Assembly: GCA_945876095.1 (NCBI GenBank)
Contig: CAMCMP010000021.1
Coordinates: 1-59,133 of the forward strand
DNA: 59,133 nt
From: Chitinophaga pinensis
GTDB taxonomy: Bacteria; Bacteroidota; Bacteroidia; Chitinophagales; Chitinophagaceae
Direction of reading: 5' to 3'
The notes beneath the pieces were generated by a model. The model worked only from the letters and a program-made list of their open reading frames with translations. It ran no database searches and had not been told where the DNA came from. This document shows positions 33,412 to 43,124 of this stretch, one piece after another. Position numbers and translations under genes: made by a program. How positions within the stretch are numbered: the first letter of the stretch is position 1; every line of letters starts with the position of its first letter.

Positions 33412-35496
33412 ATGAAAGCAAAAAAAACCTTCAGTTTTATATCCCCTGATTTTATTTTCAGAAATTTATTTTTATTGGTTAGTTGCTTTTTTATGAGTTT
33501 TGGTTTAGTATATAGTCAATCTCGTAAATATGTTAAATCGAGCCAACTTCATCAATCAAAGATTTCTCGTGAAGCTTCTTTTTGGGGACTTCATTTCGAT
33601 CAGCATTTGAGTGCTACGAGTAGTCATGTAGGTGCTCAACTTACTGAATCAATGGTGGATAGTTTATTACTATATGGCCGCCCAGATTATATTCAAGTTG
33701 ACTGTAAGGGACATCCAGGTATTTCTTCTTATCCAACCCAAGTAGGCAAACAGGCTATTAGTTTTGATAAAGATCCATTAGCGTTGATTCGAAAAGTAAC
33801 TGATCACCACCGGGTAAGTTTGTATGTTCATTATTCTGGAGTTCGTGACTCTAATTATGCTTCACAGCATCCCGATCAAGCTCGAGTACAATCTGATGGA
33901 AAGCCTGACCCAGGCAATACAAGTTTTTGGGGAGATTATTCTGATAAATTATTAATTCCTCAGCTCAAAGAACTAGCGCTTAAATATAAAATTGATGGAG
34001 CATGGATTGATGGAGAAGCATGGGCTGTTCAGCCTGATTATCACCCAGCCGCATTAGCTGAATTTAAAAAAGGTACTGGAATAGAATCAATACCATATAA
34101 AACTAGCGATAAATATTATAAAGAATTTGTAGAATTTAATAGAACTTCTTTTCTAAAATATATTAAACATTACACAAAAGAAGTTCATGCTGCTGCACCT
34201 TATTTTCAGCTATGCTCCAATTGGGCATTTAGTGATATGATGCCTGAGCCCATTCCAAGCGATATCGGTCTGGATTTTTATTCTGGAGACAATGATCCAA
34301 CTAACTCATTAAATAAAGCAAACTGGCATGCAAGAGCATTGGCTGGCCAAGGCATCTCTTTTGATTTGATGGCTTGGAGCTTTTCAATGAATTTCAAAAC
34401 CGGTATTAGAGCTCCAAAATCTTCTCTTCAATTGTGTCAGGAACTTGCTCCAGTGATCAGTTTGGGTGGTGGTGTGCAAACTTATTTTAATCAGAAAGGA
34501 GATGTTTCTTTTAAGCAAAAAGATTTTAGAGTGATAAAAGAATTAGCTGATTTTATTTTACCTCGAAGAGATTTTTGTAAAGGAGTTTCTATAATTCCTC
34601 AAGTTGCATTACTTTATTCTACTGCTGCATGGAAACAGAGTGTTAATGGAGTGTATAGTTCTTCTAAAGTGGAAAAAATACAAGGAATTTTAAATTCATT
34701 ATTAGATGGCCAACATGCTGTTGAATTGTTAATGACCCATCAGCTGCTAAAAAGATTAGATGAATTCCCTGTGGTCGTAATACCTGAATGGCAGATGATT
34801 GAACCTGCCTTAGAAACAGCTCTTAGGAAATATGTATTCCAAGGGGGTAAACTAATTGTTGCTGGAGCACAGGCTACTACTCGATTTGATGATATATTAG
34901 GTGTCAAAGAAATAAAGACTACCACTTTAACTAGAGGGTACTTAAATGTAGCGGATAGATTTATAGAATTAGAATCAGATACGCGATTGGTAGAACCTTT
35001 ACCTGGAACATTGGTATTAAATAAACTCTTTCCACTCGATGATCTGGCAGAGAAGCCTTTTGCAGTTTCAGCCACTATGACTAATTATGGTAAAGGAAAA
35101 ATAGCTGGAATTTATATTTCGCTCGGCGAAACCTATTTGAATAGTACCTCTCCAGTAGTAAGAGATTTATTTTCAGATATTATTAACCGACTTCTCCCTG
35201 ATCCTGTTGTTAAAATAGCAGGATCTCATCAGGTTAATGTTGTACCTACTACAAAAGATAAAAAAATATTGATTCAGTTAATAAATACTTCTGGAAATCA
35301 TGCCAACGACAATGTGAAAGGATTAGATGAAGTTATACCATTATATAATCTTATTTTATCTGTTTCTACAAAAACCAAACCTCAATCGGTATTGCTTCAG
35401 CCAGGAGCGAAGGTTTTGAATTTTAAATATTTAAATGGCAGAACAGAAATTATTATTCCAAAGTTGCCCATCCATCAGATAGTTGAAATAAAATAA
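33412..35496 (+). CDS. Secreted glycoside hydrolase, GHL6/GH42-like
   Basis: A 694-residue secreted enzyme with a signal region (about 1-37). The catalytic TIM barrel has FWGLHFDQHLSATSS, YIQVDCKGHPG, RVSLYVHYSGVRDSNYASQH, DGAWIDGEAWAVQPDYHPAA and later ALYSTAAWKQ, as in the hypothetical glycosyl hydrolase 6 (GHL6) and GH29/GH42-related group. The acidic pair in WIDGEAW is the likely catalytic region. The second part (about 410-600) resembles a beta-galactosidase trimerisation/glutamine-amidotransferase-like domain (VVVIPEWQMIEPALETALRK, GGKLIVAGAQA). The bond cut is unknown. It precedes a Gfo/Idh/MocA gene by 107 bp. Confidence 0.8.
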   Translation: MKAKKTFSFISPDFIFRNLFLLVSCFFMSFGLVYSQSRKYVKSSQLHQSKISREASFWGLHFDQHLSATSSHVGAQLTESMVDSLLLYGRPDYIQVDCKGHPGISSYPTQVGKQAISFDKDPLALIRKVTDHHRVSLYVHYSGVRDSNYASQHPDQARVQSDGKPDPGNTSFWGDYSDKLLIPQLKELALKYKIDGAWIDGEAWAVQPDYHPAALAEFKKGTGIESIPYKTSDKYYKEFVEFNRTSFLKYIKHYTKEVHAAAPYFQLCSNWAFSDMMPEPIPSDIGLDFYSGDNDPTNSLNKANWHARALAGQGISFDLMAWSFSMNFKTGIRAPKSSLQLCQELAPVISLGGGVQTYFNQKGDVSFKQKDFRVIKELADFILPRRDFCKGVSIIPQVALLYSTAAWKQSVNGVYSSSKVEKIQGILNSLLDGQHAVELLMTHQLLKRLDEFPVVVIPEWQMIEPALETALRKYVFQGGKLIVAGAQATTRFDDILGVKEIKTTTLTRGYLNVADRFIELESDTRLVEPLPGTLVLNKLFPLDDLAEKPFAVSATMTNYGKGKIAGIYISLGETYLNSTSPVVRDLFSDIINRLLPDPVVKIAGSHQVNVVPTTKDKKILIQLINTSGNHANDNVKGLDEVIPLYNLILSVSTKTKPQSVLLQPGAKVLNFKYLNGRTEIIIPKLPIHQIVEIK

Positions 35497-35603
35497 AAAC
35501 CTATCTTTAAATTAATAAAATGGAAATAGGGGGATTTGATCTCATAGAGATTTGTTTAATTGAAATTATAATTGTTCTGAGATAGTTTACAAAATTTAAA
35601 AGT

Positions 35604-36689
35604 ATGCAAAATCAAAAAAAAAATATTCGAATCTTGGTAGTGGGTTGTGGAAATATGGGTTCTTCTCATGCGATTGCCTATCATAACAATGAGGGTTTCG
35701 AGATCTGCGGACTTGTTTCTAGGGGAAATACAAAAGAAATATTAAATGCCAAATTGGACAATCGTTATCCATTGTTTACCGATATGGATGAGGCGATGAA
35801 GTCAACAAAGCCAGATGCAGTATGTATTTCAACCTATCCAGATACGCATGAAAGTTTTGCAATGAAAGCATTCGAAAATGGATGTCATGTATTTATAGAA
35901 AAACCATTGGCTCACACTGTTGAGGCAGCTGAGCGTTTAGCGGTTGCTGCTAAAAAAGCAAATAAGAAATTAGTAGTCGGCTATATTCTTCGTCATCATC
36001 CTTCTTGGGAGCGTTTTATTGAATTGACAAGGGAGCTTGGTAAGCCATTGGTGATGCGAATGAATTTGAATCAGCAAAGCGATGGCAGCATGTGGACGCT
36101 TCATCGTAACTTAATGAATAGTTTAAGTCCAATTGTTGATTGTGGTGTACATTATATAGATGTAATGTGTCAGATGACACGCTCAAAGCCGGTTCAAGTT
36201 TATGCGATCGGAGCTAGACTCACTGAAGAAATTCCTGAAGGCAATTATAATTATGGCCAATTGCAAATTCGATTTGAAGATGGTTCTGTAGGATGGTACG
36301 AAGCTGGATGGGGGCCGATGATTAGTGAAACAGCATTTTTTGTGAAAGATGTTTTTGGGCCTAAAGGATCTGTTTCAATAGTTGCAAAAGAAGCGGGAGC
36401 TGCTGGAAAATCTTCTTCCATTGAAGCGCACACCAAAACAGAATCCTTGCGTTTTCATCATGCCGACTTAGATAAGAATGAAAAATTTTCAAAACCAGAT
36501 ACCTGGATAAATTTAGAAGATGAGCCGGATCATCAAGAGTTATGTAATCGTGAACAAAGATATTTTCTAAAATCAATTATAGAAGATATTGACCTTACTG
36601 ATCATGCTTTGGATGCAGTTAATAGTTTAAGAATAGCTTTTGCCTGTGATGAATCAGTGAAAACAGGAAAAGTTGTATCCTTAATTTAA
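35604..36689 (+). CDS. Gfo/Idh/MocA-family oxidoreductase, cytoplasmic
   Basis: An NAD(P)-dependent sugar/polyol oxidoreductase of 361 residues without export signal. The Rossmann part has ILVVGCGNMGSSHAIAY, ISTYPDTHESFAM and FIEKPLAHTVEAAERL (catalytic EKP). The C-terminal part has NSLSPIVDCGVHYIDVMCQM and SVGWYEAGWGPM. It probably oxidises, for example, a sugar released by the hydrolase encoded just upstream, with which it may be co-transcribed. The end is convergent with the minus-strand hydrolase (stops 75 bp apart). Confidence 0.92.
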   Translation: MQNQKKNIRILVVGCGNMGSSHAIAYHNNEGFEICGLVSRGNTKEILNAKLDNRYPLFTDMDEAMKSTKPDAVCISTYPDTHESFAMKAFENGCHVFIEKPLAHTVEAAERLAVAAKKANKKLVVGYILRHHPSWERFIELTRELGKPLVMRMNLNQQSDGSMWTLHRNLMNSLSPIVDCGVHYIDVMCQMTRSKPVQVYAIGARLTEEIPEGNYNYGQLQIRFEDGSVGWYEAGWGPMISETAFFVKDVFGPKGSVSIVAKEAGAAGKSSSIEAHTKTESLRFHHADLDKNEKFSKPDTWINLEDEPDHQELCNREQRYFLKSIIEDIDLTDHALDAVNSLRIAFACDESVKTGKVVSLI

Positions 36690-36763
36690 ATTCAGAATAC
36701 CACTTTATAAGTGTTGGATAAATTATGTTTTAATTGAAAGTTGTTTTAAATTTTACTTCATAA

Positions 36764-39205
36764 TCATTTTGTTATTGGCATCAACCAAACCTCTGCTACC
36801 TGAGTGCCTCTGCCACTTCCACCGATTCCAGGAGGCCTGTTCCATTTAAGTTTTAAGGAGCCTGTCTTAGTGGCTTCAGTAGGAATATCAAATTCTAATG
36901 GTTGGTAGTTCATGTCTTTTGGACGCATTGGATGAATCTCGATATTGTCATTAGCCACTAGTTTAATATTGCCTGCACCTTCTGGTCCATATACAATGCG
37001 AAGTCGATAACTGATATTTTTATCAAGCGTTGGGTAGAACATTTCTAAAGGATAATCATGAATTGTTTCTGCATAAGTACAGGATGAAATGCGCGCCTCA
37101 TGAGAACGAGATTTTACTACCATGCCAGAAGCTGGTGCCCTTTGCATTGCAGGGTCTTCTGCATAAGTAGATCCTTTTACAAGGTGAGGCTGAGATCCTG
37201 CTTTACCTAAATCGTCATAGAAACCACCTTTACCCGGATTACTCCAATTCACTATCGCATCAATCTTCGCTAGTCGCTCCGACTCATTAGTAAGCGCCTT
37301 TATTTCAGAAAATCTTTTAAGTAACCATGGTGCATCACTTAAAGGAAAATCAATCAAATCGAGATTTGCACCTCTTCTAATTCCTATGGCCTTGTACTTT
37401 GATACGCTTAACTGCATATGAATACATTGAAATAAAGCTTCTGCTAATTCGAATACACGAGCACGGGTTTGAGCTCCTTGAAGAATAGCGGGTTTTGCTA
37501 AAGCGATTGATGCATTTGAAATAGCTAGTAAGCTTCCAGTGGAAGAAGCATTGCGAAGATGTTCTAAAGCTTTTTCTTCCTGTGCCGTTTCTTGTAAAAG
37601 ACGGCTACGATCTGTAGCATCATAATAGGCACGGTACAAGGCTTGCTGAAATCGCCAGTTTTGTAACATGGATGGAGTAGCCGATCGCTCGAGTTCTTGA
37701 AATTGTGTTAGCGTATTTTGAACGCCTTGGTTTTCAGCCAGCGGACCTCTCCAGTTTTTTTCTAAATTAAATAGTCCCTTTGAAAAAGATTCTCCCACTT
37801 TTGATCCTATAAAATATCTGCTGTAATCTAGCAAAATATTTTCTAAGCTAGCATCAGAATCCCATCCCAAACTGCTCCAAATTATTTTATTTACATCGTC
37901 ATTACACCCTTCAGAATAAGTGATGAATCCATGTTCAGCAATCGGTTGTACCCTTTTAAATACTGCCGCTTCATCGACTGGTCTTGGGTTGATTGGCTCA
38001 CGGTTAAGGGTAGCCGCAAATGCAAAGTCCCATTCTGGAACAGGATATTGCGTCCAAGCGGAATGAGTAATGTCTGGATAAAAACGCATCTTGAAACGTT
38101 TTGGAATTTTTGTTCGCAAATCATCCAAACTTTCGAATTGTTGAGGACCAAAAACAATTCCTTCTAACCAAGAGGGTTCAGTTCGCATGATATCATAGAA
38201 GTCGTCCATCCAAGGAGCATTAAATCCTTGGGGTGACATCCATAACTTTGCTCCAGGATGAAGTTTTTTTAGTTGTGCAGTCTGCTTCTCCAGCATTGGA
38301 AATAAGTTTTTAGGAGAAGTATGTCCAGGATCGCCTCCCGGAACAAATACAGCATCTACTTGAGGAAGTTGTTTTAATACATCGCCCCATTCTTTTAATG
38401 CTTTATTGACAGTGGCTTTATCTCCATAATCTTTATCCATTGCAGGATACCAAATCCAACATTCAATTCCGTAAGCCTTTGCAAGTCCAGACATTTTTAT
38501 CATCATTTTCATCGGATCCATCGGAAAATTTGGACTGTCAATATCATCATCTGTAATCGGAGGAAGTAATTCGATTGCATTAGTACCAAAAATTACTAAG
38601 TCACGAATGTATTGCTCCCACATCGATACAGACCAACCATCATATGAATTTGTTTTTGGGCGATATCCTAGTTGATGGCCTCTTAAAGGATAACTAGGAG
38701 AAGTTGAAATATTTACTGCAGTGGGAAGTGATATTTTTTCTCTTGAATAATCCATAAGACGCAATAAACGTCCAGCACCATAAAGAACACCTCTTACGTC
38801 ATTTCCTGCAACAATTACTAAACCTGATTCGAGCGTGATAATTTGATATCCTTCTGCTTTATGATTGTCTCCAGCTTTTAGCTTCGTTGACAGTGCAGGA
38901 TAAGATCGGATGATTTCTTTTGTTTGTCCCAAAATGACTCCTCTCTCTCCATTTTTTGGAAGACGGTTGGTTATAGTCCAACGAATCCAGCTTCTTTTTT
39001 CAATTTCATCTAACAGCATTTCGGAAGCCTTTTTTTCAGGGCCCGTTATTCCAGGAGTAAGTACTAACACCGCAGCGGAAAGATCTATTGCATCATTTGG
39101 TGTAGCGTTGCCTAAAAAATTTTTTGTTTCCGCATTTGACAAAATAGGAAAACCAAGCAGGCATAGACTGGTAATCAAAAAATCAAGAAATGTTTTTTTA
39201 AGCAT
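36764..39205 (-). CDS. Secreted alpha-glucuronidase/hexosaminidase-like glycoside hydrolase
   Basis: An 813-residue exported protein (signal peptide about 1-25, ending SNA). The N-terminal domain (about 40-165) is the GH20b/GH67N-type alpha-beta domain: EKKASEMLLDEIEKRSWIRW, GYQIITLESGLVIVAGNDVR, GVLYGAGRLLRLM. A TIM barrel follows (about 170-480): PLRGHQLGYRPKTNSYDGWS, NAIELLPPITDDDIDSPNFP, ECWIWYPAMDKDYG, FVPGGDPGHTSPKNLFPMLE, and then a helical and beta C-terminal half. The layout matches GH67/GH84/GH115-like alpha-glucuronidases. Its catalytic acids cannot be fixed by eye, and the substrate (uronic acid or hexosamine) is unknown. It could be an unclassified family. Confidence 0.8.
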   Translation of the reverse strand: MLKKTFLDFLITSLCLLGFPILSNAETKNFLGNATPNDAIDLSAAVLVLTPGITGPEKKASEMLLDEIEKRSWIRWTITNRLPKNGERGVILGQTKEIIRSYPALSTKLKAGDNHKAEGYQIITLESGLVIVAGNDVRGVLYGAGRLLRLMDYSREKISLPTAVNISTSPSYPLRGHQLGYRPKTNSYDGWSVSMWEQYIRDLVIFGTNAIELLPPITDDDIDSPNFPMDPMKMMIKMSGLAKAYGIECWIWYPAMDKDYGDKATVNKALKEWGDVLKQLPQVDAVFVPGGDPGHTSPKNLFPMLEKQTAQLKKLHPGAKLWMSPQGFNAPWMDDFYDIMRTEPSWLEGIVFGPQQFESLDDLRTKIPKRFKMRFYPDITHSAWTQYPVPEWDFAFAATLNREPINPRPVDEAAVFKRVQPIAEHGFITYSEGCNDDVNKIIWSSLGWDSDASLENILLDYSRYFIGSKVGESFSKGLFNLEKNWRGPLAENQGVQNTLTQFQELERSATPSMLQNWRFQQALYRAYYDATDRSRLLQETAQEEKALEHLRNASSTGSLLAISNASIALAKPAILQGAQTRARVFELAEALFQCIHMQLSVSKYKAIGIRRGANLDLIDFPLSDAPWLLKRFSEIKALTNESERLAKIDAIVNWSNPGKGGFYDDLGKAGSQPHLVKGSTYAEDPAMQRAPASGMVVKSRSHEARISSCTYAETIHDYPLEMFYPTLDKNISYRLRIVYGPEGAGNIKLVANDNIEIHPMRPKDMNYQPLEFDIPTEATKTGSLKLKWNRPPGIGGSGRGTQVAEVWLMPITK

Positions 39206-39322
39206 GCTAATTTTTTAAGTTATTATCAATGGATGGGTAATAAAATAAAATATTTTATTACCAGTTCATGAAGTACCTAAATAAAATAGTTTATCAATCA
39301 TTTGAAAACTACTATTCAAATC

Positions 39323-40324
39323 TTATTGAATTGGTTCGAAACTTTGAGTAGCAATAAATTGTTCTCTCACTACCTTGGATGTTTTATGATCACCCGTATG
39401 ACTCCAACCTGGAGGCATAAAAAGGTATCTTATTTTATTTACAATACCAGGTGCATGGTAGATATCCTTCGCTAATAAAGTGATTTCTCCAAAATAGGCG
39501 TCTAAAAAATTATTAGGTTGAGTGGGCCTAGTAATTCCATATTCTACTGGAATTTCTTTAAGCTCAGGTTGATATGTTTTAAAAACTCTGTCCCAAATAT
39601 TTAATAGGTTACAATAATTGGTATCCATATAAAGTGGATTTCTTGCATGATGAACGCGATGATGAGAGGGCGTTAAAATAATATTTCCTATAACGCCAAA
39701 TCTTGCATCTTTTATCATAGTGTCTCCGATATGTATAAATGAACCCCAGAAACCATCTATGAAGGTGATTACAAATAACATGGGTGGCGGTACTCCTGCA
39801 ACAATACAAATGGAAACTCTAATGATATCAGCATAAGGGCCTTCTAAAAAAAAGTGAGAATAGGAGACAGCTAAGCTCATATTTTCAGGCGCATGGTGGG
39901 TAGAATGTAAACACCAAAATAAGCGTACTTTATGAGCTAAAAAATGATAAATGAAATGTGCAAACTCCCAAACGATGTATCCGTATATAAACCAGTACCA
40001 AGTAAAACTGATATTGATGATCGCATATTTTTCTAAAAGACCAATCATAATTACAGTCATCCCAATTGAAATGTACCTTCCTATAATTGAATTGAATAGA
40101 TAAGCGTAAAATGGAATTTTGTAATTAATAACTTTAAACTTACGGTATAATAGCCCTCTGAATAATTCCAGTATTAAGACGAGTTGCAATAAAGGGCGTA
40201 GGGCACTAGCGATGCCTTTATAGGTTAGTAAGGTTTCGTAGTTACCTGATTTAATAATTTCAATCAAACCACTCATTCCAAAAAATCTTCTTAGTTGCTC
40301 AAAAATGGCATGAATAACATCCAT
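39323..40324 (-). CDS. Second sterol desaturase/fatty-acid hydroxylase family enzyme
   Basis: A 333-residue membrane di-iron oxygenase of the same superfamily as 25574-26350 but longer and of another branch. Histidine boxes: EFAHFIYHFLAHKVRLFWCL then HSTHHAPEN, HRVHHARNPLYMDTNYCN and IWDRVFKTY. The long C-terminal extension (about 270-333, ending HTGDHKTSKVVREQFIATQ) belongs to a bacterial group often called sterol desaturase or lipid hydroxylase. Lipid target unknown. It lies downstream of the GH gene on the same strand with its own gap (117 bp), so co-transcription is possible but unproven. Confidence 0.92.
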   Translation of the reverse strand: MDVIHAIFEQLRRFFGMSGLIEIIKSGNYETLLTYKGIASALRPLLQLVLILELFRGLLYRKFKVINYKIPFYAYLFNSIIGRYISIGMTVIMIGLLEKYAIINISFTWYWFIYGYIVWEFAHFIYHFLAHKVRLFWCLHSTHHAPENMSLAVSYSHFFLEGPYADIIRVSICIVAGVPPPMLFVITFIDGFWGSFIHIGDTMIKDARFGVIGNIILTPSHHRVHHARNPLYMDTNYCNLLNIWDRVFKTYQPELKEIPVEYGITRPTQPNNFLDAYFGEITLLAKDIYHAPGIVNKIRYLFMPPGWSHTGDHKTSKVVREQFIATQSFEPIQ

Positions 40325-40524
40325 GTGATAATATTTTAATAAGTGAATTATACCTTATTAAGAATTAATTATTTCTTAATAAGGGTACAATCTAAACAAT
40401 AAAATTAAATTGTAAACGAAAAAAAATTAGAAATTTTTAAGTAAAGTAATTCTTTACCACCCTAATGTATAGCGTTTATATTTAGGGTAATAGAAAAATG
40501 ATTTAGTAGAAGATATATTGTTTA

Positions 40525-41481
40525 TTAAAATGCTCTGATAGCGCGTACAAAGCAGGCGTTGTTTTTAGTAGTTTCTTGGGCCGTACCATCATTGAAAAAT
40601 ATAACCCAAGCATATTTAGCTCCAAAGCTGCTCTGATTAGGGCTTTCGGAAGAACTCCAATAAGATGCCATCATATCATTATTGAACTTTCCAACATTTT
40701 TTAATTTGCTACCAGGACCTACATTTTCATAGATTAATTTTAATTCATCTAAGCTGGGTAAATACCAATCATTCTTTCCCCCCGCATTGTATTTTTTACA
40801 AATATTTGCAGCGTAATTCGAATTATTGTAAACATTTATAATGGCGTTCGTGTTGGCTGCTCCTGAACCCATTTCAGTTTTTGTTTTATTAATATCTTTA
40901 TTGGTTTGATTGTCCCAATCAACTTTTTCTTTATCAATATTTTCTTTTGAAACAATCAAGCCATGTTTGCCAGTTCCATCTAAATAAAAAATGATACCAC
41001 CTTGGTAAGCCGAGCCTATACTGACAATTTCATTTGAATTTAGCTCCTGATTTGCTGAATGGCTATTTGAATGATGGGTAGTTGTTTTTTCTTTATCAGC
41101 CTCGTCATTAGCTATACTTAAAATGGTGAAGTTAGGATCAAGTTTTTTGGCCATAAACTTCATTGAGTTAAAATCTTTTTCAGCAACATATACTTTCTTG
41201 TTCACTAAATCATAAGTGTATCGAATAGCATGTTCGCTATTTTCAAATGTAATTGAATTTATATCAAAAGCGACTTCTTCCATAAAACCATACTCGAAAC
41301 CATCTTTCAATTCTGCCCCATCAAAATAGATGGCCCATTTCTTTTCCTTGATATGCTTCAGCGTAACTTTTTGTTCATTTTTATAAACAATCGTAGAGAC
41401 ATTTTCTCCAGTCACTTGGGCAGTTAATTTTAAACCGCCTATCAGGGAAAGAGCCAATAAAATGAAAACAGGTTTTATCAT
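40525..41481 (-). CDS. Secreted DUF1566 protein with N-terminal domain shared with neighbour
   Basis: A 318-residue exported protein (signal about 1-21, ending LTAQ). The N-terminal part (22-110) reads VTGENVSTIVYKNEQKVTLK and ends in YDLVNKKVYVAEKD; it is alignable with nearly the whole small protein at 41603-41968 (VTAHNVLEIVIKDPNGNLVT, ending FDLATKKVMMYQAD). A spacer leads to DUF1566 (about 155-318): GGIIFYLDGTGKHGLIVSKE, GKNDWYLPSLDELKLIYENV, YWSSSE, FVRAIRAF, a fold linked to surface or lectin-like proteins. Function unknown. Confidence 0.82.
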   Translation of the reverse strand: MIKPVFILLALSLIGGLKLTAQVTGENVSTIVYKNEQKVTLKHIKEKKWAIYFDGAELKDGFEYGFMEEVAFDINSITFENSEHAIRYTYDLVNKKVYVAEKDFNSMKFMAKKLDPNFTILSIANDEADKEKTTTHHSNSHSANQELNSNEIVSIGSAYQGGIIFYLDGTGKHGLIVSKENIDKEKVDWDNQTNKDINKTKTEMGSGAANTNAIINVYNNSNYAANICKKYNAGGKNDWYLPSLDELKLIYENVGPGSKLKNVGKFNNDMMASYWSSSESPNQSSFGAKYAWVIFFNDGTAQETTKNNACFVRAIRAF

Positions 41482-41535
41482 TATTTAAAATTTAATGTTG
41501 TGTAAAATGACAATAATTTTTCAACTAGGTCAAAA

Positions 41536-41575
41536 AAAATCACCTTATTTAAATAGTATAAAATAAGGTGATTTT
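41536..41575. terminator. 15-bp stem terminator
   Basis: AAAATCACCTTATTT and its exact inverse surround a 10-nt loop, with A/T runs at both ends so it could work in both directions. It lies between the two related secreted-protein genes and separates their transcripts. Confidence 0.85.
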
Positions 41576-41602
41576 TATATAAAATTTTGGTTGGTTTGTA
41601 CT

Positions 41603-41968
41603 TTACTTAAAACTTACTATTTCAGCGGACATTTGACTAGTTTCAGGATATTTTTTAGTTGCTGGATCGGCTTGGTACATCATCACTTTTTTAGTCGCTA
41701 AATCAAATTTTGCTTTTATTCCTATTTCCTTGATTTCTAAAAAAAGAGAATGGTCAGTAATTTCATCCATTTCAGTAAATAGCATTTTAGTTATACCTCC
41801 GTCAGTATCTTTTGTTTGCGATTCCCAATGCTCTTTATCCTTATGGTAAAATGTAACCAAATTTCCATTAGGATCTTTAATCACAATTTCAAGGACATTA
41901 TGTGCAGTTACTTGACCGAAAGATTTTAAACCGATAAAAAGCGCTAGCGTAAATAGGAGTTTTTTCAT
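41603..41968 (-). CDS. Small secreted protein, paralog of the DUF1566 protein N-domain
   Basis: A 121-residue exported protein (signal about 1-18, KSFGQ). The body resembles residues 22-110 of the neighbouring DUF1566 protein in order and in landmark positions (VTxxNVxxIV, a KxKxxW turn, xxFxEMDEI/xFMEEVAF, then xFDLATKKVxxxxAD), so the two share a domain by duplication and fusion or fission. The domain has beta-strand periodicity; no known motif. It stands alone between a terminator and a 306-base gap. Confidence 0.65.
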   Translation of the reverse strand: MKKLLFTLALFIGLKSFGQVTAHNVLEIVIKDPNGNLVTFYHKDKEHWESQTKDTDGGITKMLFTEMDEITDHSLFLEIKEIGIKAKFDLATKKVMMYQADPATKKYPETSQMSAEIVSFK

Positions 41969-42274
41969 TTTTATTTTTTAGTTTTTTATATTTATCAATT
42001 TATTGTTTGATTTTGGTAAAATAAAGTTATTAAAATTATTTTTTCTTTAAATAGTCAAACTGTTTAATAAATTAATTTATTTTTCAATAAAAAGTAAACA
42101 GTATTGTTTAAATTAATTATATGAAATAGGGGTCAATCAAAGTTAAATTGAGGGAACATCGTCATTTGAAATAATGCTAAAGCAAAGATTAAATAGTAAA
42201 GCAGCAAAACAGAAATTTAACTTTTCATAAATGAAGTAATAGCTACTTTATTATGACTGGGTTAAACAGTATTT
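41969..42274. other. Intergenic region, AT-rich
   Basis: 306 bases between two minus-strand genes, very AT-rich with no gene. A minus-strand -7 box (TAACTTTG, 42138-42145 as CAAAGTTA) may drive the 41603 gene. Confidence 0.4.
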
Positions 42275-42886
42275 TCATTTTATTCTTTTAATTGTATTTT
42301 TTAAAGCATCATATTCGTAGGTGTGATAAATGTTTTTTGAATTATCTCTATCCTGCTTTACACATTTCATTAGCGCTACTTTTCCATTGATAACATCGGT
42401 TCCCTCCAACACTAAAATCCAGTACTCTTTGCTGTTTGGCTTTATATCTAAAGTTAAACTTTTAATTAAATTCAAATTTTCATCAATGATTTTTAAAACA
42501 TTTTTTTTCAAGATTGGATTATATTTCCCAACAGCTATTCCTTCATTGTATCTATTATATTGACCATCATATGAGAATTTTTTGTTTTCAATAAAGTCAA
42601 ATAGGAATAAGTTGTCATTGCCATCATTTAGAAGCCCGATACTATTATAAAAAGATAAGTAACGACCTAATGGAAGGTTTTCAAATAAAACATTTTGTCT
42701 GATGGCAATTTTATTGTCATTGTCATAAAGCGTAAGGGTGACTCTGTCTTTATCTGTAAATACTTTCGCTGCTGGTGAATAATTGCTTCCAGCAAATTTA
42801 TAGTCTAGTTTTTCTCCAAAAACACTCTGAGAAGATAACTCCGATGAAAAAATTAAGCTCAATAATAAAATTATAGGTGCTTTCAT
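42275..42886 (-). CDS. Secreted protein, unknown
   Basis: 203 residues with a signal peptide (about 1-20, SSELSSQ). The rest is beta-rich with repeated D-N-D-N-K and I-x-E-N-K-K-type turns (TLYDNDNKIAIRQNVLFENL, LFLFDFIENKKFSYDGQYN), which recall small propeller or jelly-roll blades. It faces the CASTOR/POLLUX-like channel gene divergently. I do not recognise the family. Confidence 0.65.
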   Translation of the reverse strand: MKAPIILLLSLIFSSELSSQSVFGEKLDYKFAGSNYSPAAKVFTDKDRVTLTLYDNDNKIAIRQNVLFENLPLGRYLSFYNSIGLLNDGNDNLFLFDFIENKKFSYDGQYNRYNEGIAVGKYNPILKKNVLKIIDENLNLIKSLTLDIKPNSKEYWILVLEGTDVINGKVALMKCVKQDRDNSKNIYHTYEYDALKNTIKRIK

Positions 42887-43070
42887 AAGTGATTTAATCT
42901 TTAGATATCGAGGAAAATAAATTTTAATTGTAAATCTAGTATAGATTTTAAATTTTCTAAAATATTAATTTTTAAATAATAATTTAAGATTATTTGATAA
43001 ATTCAAAATGGTTTCTTTTGGGAATAATTTTAATATCACTATTATTTCGTTGTTTATTAGACATAATTAT

Positions 43071-43078
43071 TAATTTTG
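43071..43078 (+). promoter_or_regulatory. -7 box (TAATTTTG)
   Basis: TAATTTTG fits TAnnTTTG, 46 bp before the channel ATG. -33 not clear. Confidence 0.45.
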
Positions 43079-43124
43079 ATATTTTGAGATGATTGTTTTT
43101 AGAACATTTTATTAAATATAATCC

